Positions 11,093 through 22,900 of a DNA stretch of 64,000 nt are shown here, one piece after another. A program made the translations under genes and the position numbers. A model generated the notes under the pieces. The model was not told where the DNA came from, made no database searches, and worked only from the letters and a program-made list of their open reading frames with translations. Origin of the DNA: Diphasiastrum complanatum (taxonomy: Eukaryota; Streptophyta; Lycopodiopsida; Lycopodiales; Lycopodiaceae); NCBI GenBank assembly GCA_029204225.1, contig CM055100.1:29629149-29693148 (forward strand). The letters run 5' to 3'. Each line of letters opens with the position of its first letter. Position 1 is the stretch's first letter.

Positions 11093-12189
11093 TCTAGATC
11101 TTCTCAAAACAAACAAACAAACACCAACTTCAAACAAACAAAGAAATAGCAAAACAAACAAAAATCAAGCACCAACCTCAAATACTGATCTTTAAGCATT
11201 GATCTTCAGGCCCTCAAGCACTGATCTTCAATCGCCCTCAATTGCCCTCAATCACTCCAGAGACGCTCCAACCCGCAAAAAAACAGAGTGAGAGAGAAGG
11301 CGCTGGATCGCGCGAATACGAAAAACCAAATAGACATCGAAATCCGACGTCTTTAAAACACGTCAGATTTCGACGTCCATGTCCATTCAGGCCCAAATGA
11401 TAGGTCCCAGAGGCCCTGGACAGGCTTTTGAAATATCTACGTTTGAATGTCGAAATCTGACATGTCAGATTCTAATGTGTTTTTCAAAAATTGGTTGTCG
11501 CCCATATTTTGCGATCGCCAAACTTTGGTTTTCGGATTTTTTACTTGGATGTCATATTCCGACATGTCGGATTGTGACGGATTATGAAATTTTTGAAAAT
11601 ACGTCGGACGCCCACGTGGAATCTGTGTGATATGTTTTTGTGATATTCATCAACAATTGATGCATCAAAATCAGCCAATTCTCGTTCATGCTGTTTATAT
11701 AGAAACAGAGAAAATGAATTTATGCTAATCACTAGTGATTACAAGTAACGGCTTCTAGTTGTGAGTCGTCATCGTCCGTGGAGTCCATTCTCCATGTGGT
11801 ACTGTTGATAGGCATCTCTTTGATCTCGTCCACCCAAGGCCATAAAACTTTTTATCTCAAGATGAAGGAAGTTTTTACTTTCCAGGCCAAGAAATTTGAC
11901 TCCTCAGCCTCTAGAACTATGCATATCTTATAATGAATGCTGCTGATGGAAGCCATCGTTTGAATAAACTGGTCTTGAGAACTTTAAAACTCTGATATTG
12001 GAATCTAATCAACCCGTTGTGCTTCTCGCTATTGGAAATGGTTAAATCGGCAGAAGTGTGAATGAACGCACTTGAACGATCCGTTTCACTGCTGGGAAGA
12101 ATCGGATTCCTGATGCAAAGCTTAGATAGAGTCGATCTATACAGTTGCAGCTACTACTACACACTATGATCTGATCTCTTCCAAACTAT
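11090..12189. repeat. Non-coding region with GTCGGA/TCCGAC repeats
   Basis: No supported gene. The part 11325-11650 carries repeated, often palindromic, strings such as AAATCCGACGTC, CGTCAGATTTCGACGTC, CTGACATGTCAGA and TTCCGACATGTCGGA. The end (11565-11650) aligns with 54890-54985: TGTCGGA, GGATTATGA, TCGGA and GATGTTTT or GATATGTTTT occur in the same order. Sequence 11650-12189 shows nothing recognisable. Confidence 0.55.
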
Positions 12190-13343
12190 AGGCTGACATT
12201 GTAGTGTTTTGGAGTATACCTTCGAGTATTGGATCTAATATTATCATTGAATATAAGTCTAGAAGAATGATGCAAAACATTTGTTATTTTAGCATGCATA
12301 GTCTTGGAAATCTTGGTATGCTTAATCTTTATGATCTTGGCAACATGATGGATCATTGTAATCATTATGAGACAATGTGGCCTTGGGTTTTCTCAAGGAA
12401 GAGCATCTATTTTCAAGAAGAAAGAGCTTTGGGATCGAGGATCTTTTGCAAGCATGGAAGGAACCAATGGCAAAGGTGCTAGGATGGTGGAATTCTCTTC
12501 ATGGTATTTGGAAATGGATTTACTTCAAGGAGGTGCTTTCATGGATATGGTGACAATGCATCATCATTAGTTTTATAAGCTAATTTTCAGACTTTTGTAC
12601 TTGAAAATAATGTGTTTGTTAAGCCATAATCAGCCTTTGAAGTTATTTATAGTTTGTCATAGTTTAATCAAGCTATTTTCTGAGGAGTGTCATAAATATG
12701 GCAGAATATAGCTTGCTTAAGGCCAAACTTATGTAGATAATGTCATTCCACATGTGTTTTGCTTGCTCCCACATGTGAATAATAGCCATATGTTAGCTTC
12801 TACATAATCCCAAGAACCACTAAGGCAAAAAGTCAAGTTTTTGAAATTAGAAGCAAATTTTCGAGATTGTAATGATTTGAGTAACAATGAACTAAACACA
12901 TTTAAAGCTTTATTGATTTGATATGAAAAATTTGGTTGTGTGTAGCATAGTCTTTATCTTCAATAACTTACATAATAGTATCCTAACATCTCTAGAAAAA
13001 ATTCATTGCTTGATCTGATGCCAGTAGTAGAGAAAGAAAGAGCTAAAGAAACCTCATAATATATCATTAATAATTCAATATATTTCAATCAAGACCCATT
13101 AACTAAAGCAAACAATATAGTGTTTGGACTCTAGAGATAAGTTTCAAGAATGCTGAGATAGTGTTCGGACTCTAGAGATAGATAAGTTTCAAGAATGTTG
13201 AGATATTTAGATTTGAAATCAGAAAGGTTTTTGAGTGCTATGTATACATGAGTACTTCAATTGAGCAAAAATCAATAAAGTTTACACAAGCAACTAAGAT
13301 ATTCATAAAATATTTGCATCTTTAAAAAACATACATGCATGAT
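12190..13343 (+). repeat. Dispersed 1.15-kb repeat, copy A
   Basis: Reads closely as the reverse complement of two separated segments further right: 12190-12235 plus 12545-12856 match 55790-55445, and 12868-13343 match 50003-49440. Both copies share an internal short duplication around TAAGTTTCAAGAATG..GAGATA. Copy A has about 310 bp (12236-12545) that the other lacks. Similarity ends sharply near 13343 after ACATACATGCATGAT. There is no coding potential and no terminal repeats were seen. Confidence 0.8.
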
Positions 13344-14985
13344 GCTACATAGCCTATCTTTAAGTTTCATAAGAACCTATACACAATAGCCAAGCTTGAA
13401 ATCTAGTCACCATCCATGAACAAGATCATTTTGCACATAAACTCCATTGTATCTAAGGTTTGTCTGAAGAAAAATGGACTATAAAGAAATTGATTATACT
13501 GCATTCTAAAATAGTCTGTATTTAAGACAACAAATGCAAACTAGAGCCATCATCTCCACCCACCTATGGAGTTGAATAAATAGAAAAGTTTAATGCCAAT
13601 ACATGTAACATTGACAAAATTTGAAAATGTTAGACTGAAATGGACAAAGTGCGAGAAACAAAATGAATATCATCCAAAAACTCTATTCCAAGAGACTGCA
13701 TTAAAAATGCTTCTGAGTATTTAGTTGTTTTAAAATCTGACTATTTTCTCTCTCCTATGTGGAATTTCTTAGAAGGCCCTCTTGGAGTTTGGATTTTCTC
13801 TAATGAATTATTTTGTGCAAGGTTGAAGACTTATTCAAATTGGGACTCTAGAAAGACAATTTTTCATTACCTTTGGTGTTTTCACTTTGCCATAGAGGAC
13901 CCTATATTCCCTATCAATGAATGTGCATTTATATATTTCACCAATTTTGTTTTCATTTAGTAGTGATTTACATCAAAATTGCTACGTTGTCTTGTTGCCA
14001 GAATTACCAAGTGAATAAAAAAGTTAAAAGTACATCTGTTATTAATTTGATCTAATCTCTTATGAGTGTTTAGAATCTATTTTCTTACACATAGAGAGGG
14101 ATTTTGGGATAACAAGAAGTTACACAAAATATATGAAATAGATAGTAATAGTAAATGGTATTTGGACTGACTCGAATCTCTTCAAGTATTTTTAACATGT
14201 GTGAAGCCACACTTTGAGTTCTAGTCAAACTAATTGAAAATGCATTAAGTTGGCCTCAATTTGATATTTGAACATTATTCCCATTCCTCTTACATTCAAC
14301 TGGCCAAACAATCACCATGATAACCATAATAAGGTCCATTTCCAAGTGTCATAAAGAGTTTCCTTCCAAATAAACCATCCTTTGTGCGCTTGAAGAAGAT
14401 ACTTGATCCATTGATGTAGCTTCTCCTTGAAAACATCCCAAGGTATCCATGATTTCTATGACCTTCAAAGCAATCCATGTAAGAATAGCTAGTCCACAAC
14501 ATATTGGTATTTTATATTACATCTGTAAGCATCTGAAAAACATGGCTAAATTTTGATCCAATGAGAGTAACTTTACTTCTCTAGGATGATTCGCCAAATC
14601 TAGCACAATTTTTAATATTGAAAAGGGCATAATTACCCTTATGGGACATTGAATACTAATGTTCGTTACATTTGGGATGATTGACTCACTTTATGAAATT
14701 CTTCCTTCCACAAAGAACTTGTATCTCACTTTCACGAGAAGTACCTTTGACCTAAGAATGTTACCTTTGCCACCAAGGGTATTTTTATGCCAACTATGGG
14801 GGTTGGAATACAATGCCTAAGGGGCATTCCAATGAAGCCCAAGGTAATTTAGAAAAGGGGCACCTTGCAGGGAAAAGCCTTTGTAAATAATCAATTTTGT
14901 AATCATTTTGGTTAGATCAATGGCCCACCAAGTATGGTATCTGTTGGGTTCTTTGTATGAAGGAATATTTGAATTGGAAAACTAT
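13344..14985. other. AT-rich stretch, no gene recognised
   Basis: Only short ORFs (13757-13960 plus, 67 codons; 14296-14502 minus, 68 codons) without recognisable domains. Part of it should be the internal region of the minus-strand LTR element whose primer-binding-site-like string is at 14991, but no gag could be recognised. Confidence 0.4.
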
Positions 14986-14990
14986 TTTAT

Positions 14991-15002
14991 CAGCTCTGAT
15001 AT
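14991..15002 (-). other. Primer-binding-site-like string (tRNA-iMet)
   Basis: The minus strand reads TGATATCAGAGC, one base off the usual copia primer site TGGTATCAGAGC, four to six bases from the inner end of the LTR at 15008-15984. Confidence 0.6.
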
Positions 15003-15007
15003 CACTC

Positions 15008-15984
15008 TTGCTAATAAATACAAAATCCAATCAAGAGAAAAACTCAACGTTAAATTATGATAGGATCTTTACCAACTGTCGATTCAGACTATTACTTAGA
15101 TCGACCGGAGGAATATCTTGGTAGGTATCAGAGACACCCATGAAGGGAGCGAAACAGTTAGGCATATATGACAGCCATGCTTCCTTCAAGATAGATATTT
15201 TGAATGAGTCATGGAACGAGTATCAGTACAAGAGAAATGAATTATTAGAAAGCATTCATCAGTGCAAACACACATAAAGAAAATAAAGAATATGCATTAA
15301 GCTGTTGTGAATACAATGATCAGATCATGATCATGTGCTTGAGAATGATTCACAATAATAGTGCACTATGTGTTGTGATCTTACTACGCTAGTTATGGAT
15401 TTAATAATGTCTCTACTTCTTGAATTACTTTCACTCTCTCTAAAGATCTCTGATCCTATGGAATTAGATAGTCTGATACAATGAAGTTCACATAGGAGCT
15501 CTGATCACGCTACTAGATTATTGACTCATCTATTGTTGTTTTCATCATCCTTGATACTGATTTATTGTTTATATATGCATACATCAATTGCGGTACAACT
15601 ATATGGGTAACGGTCGTGAAATGAAGTAGTTACTGCATAGTATTGAATAGAACTATAATGTAGTCTATGTCGGATAGACTAGAGGAAGAGCTCTATTTTG
15701 ACTAGGATAGTCGACAATCGTCGAAGGTGTCGAACAAATTTAGTTGACTTGTCTGCCTTTGAGAAGTTGTCGATGGAGTCGAAGTCGGGATGTCGATGGA
15801 CTTAAGTCGAGTCAGTGAAGTCGACATCGATCCTGCCTTGCATGAAGGTCAGTCGAAGTATTTTGCAGACTGTTTGACTTATGTGAGTAAGGCTGCATGC
15901 TGCTATAGAGAGAGAATATTTACATAGTGTGATTGTACTCAGAAGATGAAATTAGGTGTGTAGGAGTGAAGATTAACTCCAACA
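15008..15984 (-). mobile_element. Copia-type LTR, minus orientation
   Basis: On the minus strand this begins TGTTGGAGTTAATCTTCACT, a typical copia LTR start, and ends ATTTATTAGCA just before the primer-binding-site-like string. A TATA box (TGCATATATAAAC) lies in the middle, near 15570-15582, as expected for a promoter-bearing LTR. No second LTR for this element is seen in the window, so it is a solo or truncated element. Confidence 0.6.
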
Positions 15985-15985
15985 A

Positions 15986-16736
15986 CATCCTGCGTGTATA
16001 AGTCCATCTTGAGGAGCCCGACAATATTTTGGTATGTTAGCATCCTGCAAGGGCAAGTCCAACTTGTGGTGCCATTAGTCACTACGTGGCAAGAAAATAG
16101 TTTTGGCAAGTCTCAAGGTTTAAACTCAGACTTAAAAAGTTATGTAAAAGTCAAAGTCAAGTTTCCGAAAAGGTACTTGCATTGTATTTTGAGACTTGAA
16201 ATGTCTTGTCCCATAAGAAAATGTGGAAAGAGAACTCCATAAGTTTCTATAAAAGGAAGCTCCTTTCATGTAATTTTCATCCTTAATACAAGAGAGAACA
16301 AGGTTCTATTATTTTGGATCCACATATGCTTGCTATGGTCTTTGGTCATTTTTAGCTTAACTTTGTATTTGTTGCTATTTCCTTAAGTTATTGCTAATTT
16401 GGCTCCTAGTTAGCATATGTGCTTTGCATCTAAGTTTAGTAGCTAATAGTGGTCAAAGAGAGAGCCTAGGAGGGAGTGGAGTCCAAGTTAGAGAGGAGAG
16501 GTGAGAGAGAAAAGAGAGGGAAAAGAGTGAGTGAGTGAAAGAGAAAGGAGAGAGAAGTTGAATGTGGTGAGAGTGTTTGAATTCAAGTCTCTTCATAAAT
16601 TCAAATCCTGAAGCTCTTCTAGACTGATGGTGAATGGTGGCATCTTTCAAAACTTGCAACTTATGTGGTCTTTTTGTTAGAAACCAGAGTTGATCTGATT
16701 TATATTTACAGCACTAGATCCTAACCAAATTTTAAC
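15986..16736 (+). mobile_element. Copia-type LTR, plus orientation
   Basis: Its right end TTTTAACA is followed at once by a primer-binding site. A TATA box (CTATAAAAGG, about 16246) and a GA-rich leader lie inside. The left end is uncertain; it appears to abut the oppositely oriented LTR. Near the left end a duplicated string CATCCTGC...AAGTCCA occurs twice with a period of about 60 bp. Confidence 0.6.
16246..16256 (+). promoter_or_regulatory. LTR TATA box
   Basis: TCTATAAAAGG followed about 30 bp later by CATCCTTAATAC, a plausible start region for the LTR transcript. Confidence 0.5.
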
Positions 16737-16737
16737 A

Positions 16738-16750
16738 TGGTATCAAAGCG
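16738..16750 (+). other. Primer-binding site (tRNA-iMet)
   Basis: ATGGTATCAAAGCGG, one base off TGGTATCAGAGC, directly after the LTR end TTAACA. Confidence 0.75.
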
Positions 16751-16766
16751 GCAGGGTGTTGCAGGC

Positions 16767-16919
16767 ATGCACGATCCAATGGAGCCATCGTCGACATCTT
16801 TCACCAAGAAAAACGACACTCAGAGCATCTCAGGAGAGAGGACTCCATACGGGGTATCGGCAGTCTGGATGGCAAGAGACAACAAAGTTCCTTCCATCGG
16901 AACTTCGAGGAAGTGATCA
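16767..16919 (+). pseudogene. Possible N-terminus of a copia gag
   Basis: Shortly after the primer-binding site, ATG 16767 opens a frame reading MHDPMEPSSTSFTKKNDTQS, about 50 codons to a TGA. Its position fits a gag start, but no gag domain is recognisable and the rest of the element has no coding continuity. Confidence 0.3.
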
Positions 16920-18017
16920 AAATGTTGTAAGGAAATTCTAGAAAGAATTCCGGAAAAACTTGCAACACCGATGAGTTTAGGGAAATCATCGATGATGGCT
17001 ATGCAATTGACTGTGTAGGCAGCTGGTTGACACAATTGGATTTGCAATGGAGCTGTAAGGGATAGTGTTACATAGCCAGGGCAATTTATAGGGTTTAATT
17101 GGGTGGAAATCGGTGGAAGTTTCAGAAAATTTCGGTTCCGTGGGGTGTTGACAGATTTCTTGGAAAATCAGCCTATTTAGAGTCGATGCTGCACCAATTT
17201 GAATGTCGTAAATTGCTTCGAAACGGCAGAGGTAGGGCGACCTCTGTGGAGCAGGTAGCTACAAGTAAAATCTTAGAGAGAGATTGACAAATGCCCAAGA
17301 AATCTCACTGGCTAGGGTTTGTAGAGTGAAAAGGTGTGGATCTTTCACTGTAGGTGATCTTTTTTGGATCTGTAAAATGGTACAGTAGGGCGCCCCGATG
17401 CTGCAAAGAGGGTGCCAATCAGTTGTGGGTGGCTGTAGAGAGATAGGAGAGATGGATCCATCAGAGCAGGGCGACCATATCCACTTACAAGAGAGCAACC
17501 ATAGCCATGAGAGCAAAGAAGAAGGAGAGAGGACCCACCTGCGAGGGTCGCGCACGACCAGAGTCAAAAGACCTATAGCGGCTGTAGGAGTTCAGACACG
17601 GAGGAATCTGGATTGGCACGCAAGAATGTGTAGGATCGTTGGATATTGATCCATTGCAATGAACGGTCGTGATAGATTGTTCAGGGAGCAATATCCACCA
17701 CCGGATAGAGGGCCACCATCAGATGATGAGTGAAGAGGGTCCATGAAAAAATTGAAGGGCCATTTTGGACACTTTTCATTAATTTTTTTTCAAAAGAAAT
17801 GGTAGAAGGGACCTGACATTTAAATTGGACTTCTCTTCGTTAAGAAAATTCAAAACGAAGTTACAGTTCATTTTTGCAAGGCATTTTGGTTTTGGGCCTA
17901 TCTTTGGCTAGAAGGCACCTTTTTTGGCCATCCTTGGGCCAAAATGACCACTGAAACTGGTTGATGGGAAAGTATATCCATGTATTTTGTAGTTGGACGT
18001 AAAAAATCAAATGACAA
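16920..18017. other. LTR-element interior without recognisable genes
   Basis: Contains short ORFs only. It may be the leader or interior of the non-autonomous element whose LTR ends at 16736. Nothing else is seen. Confidence 0.35.
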
Positions 18018-18660
18018 AATGATTCTATTTGGGTGGTTGTGAATAAGTTAACTAAAATAGCTACATTCATGCCAATTAAGTCAACTGCAAAGGTTTCATA
18101 TTTAGCCTATATCTTTATTGAAAGATTATTTAGGTTGTATGGACTGCCAAGTGATAGAGATCTTAAATTTATAGTTCACTTATGGTCAATGGTATTCAAT
18201 AAACTTGAAACCTCTCTTAGTTTTAGTTCTACTGACCATCTTGAATCAAATGGACATACTGAAAGAACTAATTAGACTATGGAAGATATGTTGACTCATG
18301 GGGAGAATTACATTTCTTTGATTGAGTTTGCTTATAATAATAAAAAACATTATGCTACAAGTTGTAGCTCATTTATGCTTATGTATGGTTTTTAACCTAG
18401 ATCTTTGGTTATTGCGAAGGCAAAATTCATTAAGATCTAAAAATTGCAAAATTTATATATGAAATGCAAGAAATGTTGAAAGTATTTGTAGTACTCAAAA
18501 TAGAGCTAAGCACTAGATGTTGATATTAGGAGATGTTCTAGAGATTTTTAAGTTGGTGATTATATATATTTTACAATTCCAAAAAGACCTAGGGCTATCT
18601 GTATTGAAAAACAGTATGAGTTGTCTAGCAACTCTTGTAGGCCATTTTGGTTATAAAGAA
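18018..18660 (+). pseudogene. Ty3/gypsy integrase relic
   Basis: The frame from 18018 reads NDSIWVVVNKLTKIATFMPI, then LFRLYGLPSDRDLKF carrying the second catalytic Asp, and ESNGHTERTN carrying the catalytic Glu. After a stop at 18274 it continues with MEDMLTHGENYISLIEFAYN and MLMYGF. Further shifted frames give FKVGDYIYFTIPKRPRA and KQYELSSN, the integrase C-terminal (GPY/F) region, up to RPF near 18645. The zinc-finger N-terminus, RT and RNase H are absent. Chromovirus-like by eye. Confidence 0.8.
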
Positions 18661-19982
18661 AATTGAATCTTATCAACAATAACAGAATGTGAGTTTAGTA
18701 AAAAATCAGGATTCTTGAAGGAATATTCCATGGCCCTTTGGGTCGATACATACCTACAAAAACTCGCCCCTACTCTACTTCCAAATTCTGGTATTCAGTT
18801 GCCATAATCCTCTCCTATCTTGTATTCAATCACAGTGGCTCGATAGTGAAGTTGATTGAGGTTTGATCTTCAATTTCTCTTTGGTTCGATGATTTGGCTT
18901 CATATGAGTTCTCCTTCTGGTGTTTGCAACATGATGTTAAGGATCTACATGACGATCTTCACACAAGGTTACCCATTGTCCCTACCAGTCTTTGACGTAA
19001 AGGAATTGCTTGGAGGATTCCTTCAATTTCTTAAAGATGATTAAATCTTGCAAAGGTTGTCATTCCTAAAAAAGATTATGAGTTCTTTGGAATCCGTGAA
19101 CAAAGTTGCACAGAAAGCATTGAATCTCACATTATATACTTCAAAAGTGACATCACCTATTTTTTTTTTTGCATATTATGAAATTTGACATTGACATTGC
19201 TTTTTTTTTTGGGACATATTATGAAATCTATAGTTCATTTAGAATTTATCAAACGAATATTGTGCTCATAAAAGGGCCTTAAAATTTTTTGAGAAGAGAT
19301 GAAGATGCAAAAGTGAGACTCATAGAATTTCAGTGATAAAGAGAGGTTTTCCTCACCATCTTCTATGCTTGGGAGAGATATCTTCAGTGACCTTTTCAAC
19401 CAATAAAATGGCCTCGCCATAATTTCATGACAAAGGTCACTAAAGGAAAACCATTTCCGAATACATAAAAATCATAAAGTGATTATTATAATTAGGGCTG
19501 ATGATTTTTTGGTCGTTTTCTTACTTAAAGATTGGAAGTTAGACAATTATTTTTATAAATGATGTATATCTTTGTGTATATTGGAAAAGTGCTAGTGCCA
19601 TTTTTTAGCAAATAAAAAAATCACATTGGAGGTTCATCTTTCAGCATCACTGAATAAGCTAATCCTTCATTTCTTGGTCTCAAGTCTCTTTATTCATTCT
19701 CTTTGGATCCTCCTATAGAGCAAATACCATTATAGTATTTCATGGTAGACAACACCATGATACACAATGCAATTGATAATGCACATCCCTTGAATACTCT
19801 CTTATACTTGGCCACTTTATAGCAGAGTAGGATCTTGCAAATGTGCTTAAATGATAATGGTTAAAGAATAGCTTAAGAATGAATTTTGAAATTAATTTGT
19901 GTGATGAATTTTCCCAAGGCTCTTCTTAATTTGTGCTAGATGACTTTGTATGATTTGCCTCATAGTAGTTATGAATACATGC
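18661..19982. other. Intergenic region 3' of the subtilase gene, no gene
   Basis: Contains poly-T runs at 19161 and 19201 and short ORFs without domains. It includes the likely 3' UTR of the minus-strand subtilase to the left of 19983; no canonical AATAAA could be assigned with confidence. Confidence 0.45.
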
Positions 19983-22900
19983 CTATCTTGACTTCACAAC
20001 TATAGGGCTTCTCACAACATGAGCTCCATCAAACCATGTGTAAGATCCAAACACATATTTTCCTTTTGAAGACTGAGACACTCTGAGTTTTATCTTGAAC
20101 CTCCTCCTCTCACCTTGAGCCCCAAATTGTAAGGTGTTTGGGGTTATCTCCAATGAAATTCCTGGTGGTGCTTGCACTGTTACATTGTAGGTGCCCATTG
20201 AACCCACATTTGTGACTGTCCTTGTAACAGTCTTAAACTTTTTTAGGTTAGTTACAGCAACTGAGGGATAGTTGAGGTCGCTGATACTAGGCGGTTTGGG
20301 ATCACAGCTGAGTTTTTTGCCAGTTATAAGCTTGATTTCTGAACTTTTATATCCAACTTTGCAGAGAAAGAGGAGGTAGTCTTTGAGTTTGGCATCATAA
20401 ACAAGTCCCGGATCTGCTGCTGCAATGGGATTGACTTCTCCAGATCCGAAGTCAAATGGCCCTGCTTCCTTCCCTGATGCACTCGTGATGGGCTGATTTA
20501 GGTTGTTGACTAACTTACCTTCAAGCAAGCATAGAGCACACTGATCAGGAGAATATTTCTATCTTTGCATAATATAAAAAGCTTACCTCCATTCAGCAAT
20601 TCATTGATTGCTTGAGTACAGATCAGACTGATTATCTGTCTTTTATGGATGGTTGGTGTTGGGTGCTTACCAGTTGTCATGAGGGCTGACTTGATGGCAG
20701 CAGGACTCCATGTTGGATGAATGTTTTTAAGAAGAGCTCCTGCCCCAGCCGCATGAGGGCATGCCATCGATGTACCTGATATAATGTTGTAAGCTACTCG
20801 GCGATGATCGGAAGGCAAGCCTGTTGGCGAGTTTGCCTTTGTCCATGCTGCTACAATGTTTACACCAGGTGCTGCAATATCTGGCTGGCAAAAAAGAGTT
20901 ATTTGTCATTCTATGGCCTTACATACATAAGCAGGTAAATAGTATCGTTCTATTATACAAATATAGCTTCAAAGGTGGTGAGTAGGTACTACCTTCTAGT
21001 TAGTATGACCACTTTTAGGAAGACTACTTTTCTCAAAAAGAAAACTGGCAGAAGGTTTTTTAAATCCAGGTGCAAGATTCTCATTTCTGAAAACTGCCAT
21101 TCCTATGAGTTTGCTTGGATTGAAACATAACTAAGAGCATGATCTCTTTGAAAACAGCACTAGAGCATAAGGGTAAAAAACTAGAATGCTGGAATGCCTA
21201 TAGGTCATTACCTTTATTATGTCCGGATTGAGAGAATTTGGACCTCTAGAAGAAAATGCAGCTACGACTGGCGCGGGCTTGATCCCCACCACTGTTGTTG
21301 CAGGCACGATCTTTACTTGAGCATTTCTGTCCCCAGATGATTCAAGAAATAAAAGTTGTGAAATTGAGCAAGGATACATACAGCTTGGTAGGACATTTTT
21401 GCGGCATGGTTTTCTAGAAATTGATTTTCTTACCTACAGAGTCTTATGTATTCTTGAGCTATAACGGTATCATCTGCATTTATGGCTGTTCCAGGTAAAA
21501 CATAGGCATCCAGGGATACTTCTCTTCCATTTGAAGGTGAATTTCCAAGAATATACGCAATCCCTCCTGCATTCAGCACTTCCCGACCCTTTCCTACTCG
21601 GGTGCCTTGTCCTCTCATACAGAGCACTACTTTCCCCTTTACTTTGACTGGATCCAAGCTGCTTGATAAGCATTGGCTGCAATTAAACCACCAACATATA
21701 GGACGTACATCTACAGTGATAAACTTAATCCACTCAGAGAGAAAAACTGGAACAAACTGCAGCAGAACCAAGTGCTTTTAGTTTTGCTTGCCTCCTTCGC
21801 TGACACTATTCCTGCAGAATGTTTAAGAGACATACTGAAACAGTCAACACTTAAAAGATCAGAGGCAAGAAGCAGGAGAATTCACCTTGCATCTGTATTG
21901 TCCATGCCAGCGCTTCCCGCAAATATTAAAGGATAGAATTGATCGCCAAGTTTATATGGCGAGATGCTCTCTCCCTGCACGCAATCAACTAACATAATAC
22001 ATGTCTGAATGAAACAGTCAACAGTGTGTAGCTTGAGTGGCATTGTAAATGATTTTGCTACTTATTGTGATTGCTGAGTTACCAACCTTCAGAACTGTGC
22101 CATTTCCAAGGATAGCCGGGGAAGGAAAGCTGCGGTCAATTGTGGTTGCTGCAACTGTAACGATCCAAGGTGCAAGATTGAATGCCGTCGCTGCTGTAGG
22201 ACCATCGTTTCCTGCTGAGCAGAACACAGCAATGCCTTTGAGAATGGCATGAAATGCACCGATGGCTATGGCATCTTCTGAAAATATACGCTGTGGATTC
22301 GAGTTTCCAATGGAAATGGAAAACAAGTCTACACCATCGTGTATGCCATCGTCTAAAGCTGCTAGCATGTCTGCTTCGGTGCAAACGGAATTGTCTCCTT
22401 CTGGGTTTGGAAGAACAGGCCAGCACGTCTTGTACATGGAGATCCTTCCACGGGGTGCTCCGCCTTTGGCTGTACCATTGCCAAATCCGTAAGTATTGGC
22501 ATCTGCTACAAAATTGCCTGCAGCTGTGGAGGACGTATGCGTGCCATGCCCATCTTTGTCTCTAGCAGATAAGTATTCTCCTGTGGCTGTGATATTGAGG
22601 GGGCCAAACATCTGCTCATATCCCTTCACGTACATCCGAGCTCCTATCAGCTTCCTAGTTTAGGAAAAAAGAACAAAAACATGCTTTGAGCCTGCAGAAT
22701 GAGTGTGGGTGATGATATATCAAAAGATGTCTGTCTGTTTGAGAGAGCGGCAGTAGGATGGAGTAACAAAAATTGATGTAAGCTGGCGTAATCATGAGAT
22801 TAGAGCTGAACTTTTGTGTGAAGCAGTGCATATATGTGAATACATATGCATTTCTGCTAATATGGGATTCTACCAACAGAAAGTGGACGCTGTTAATCAA

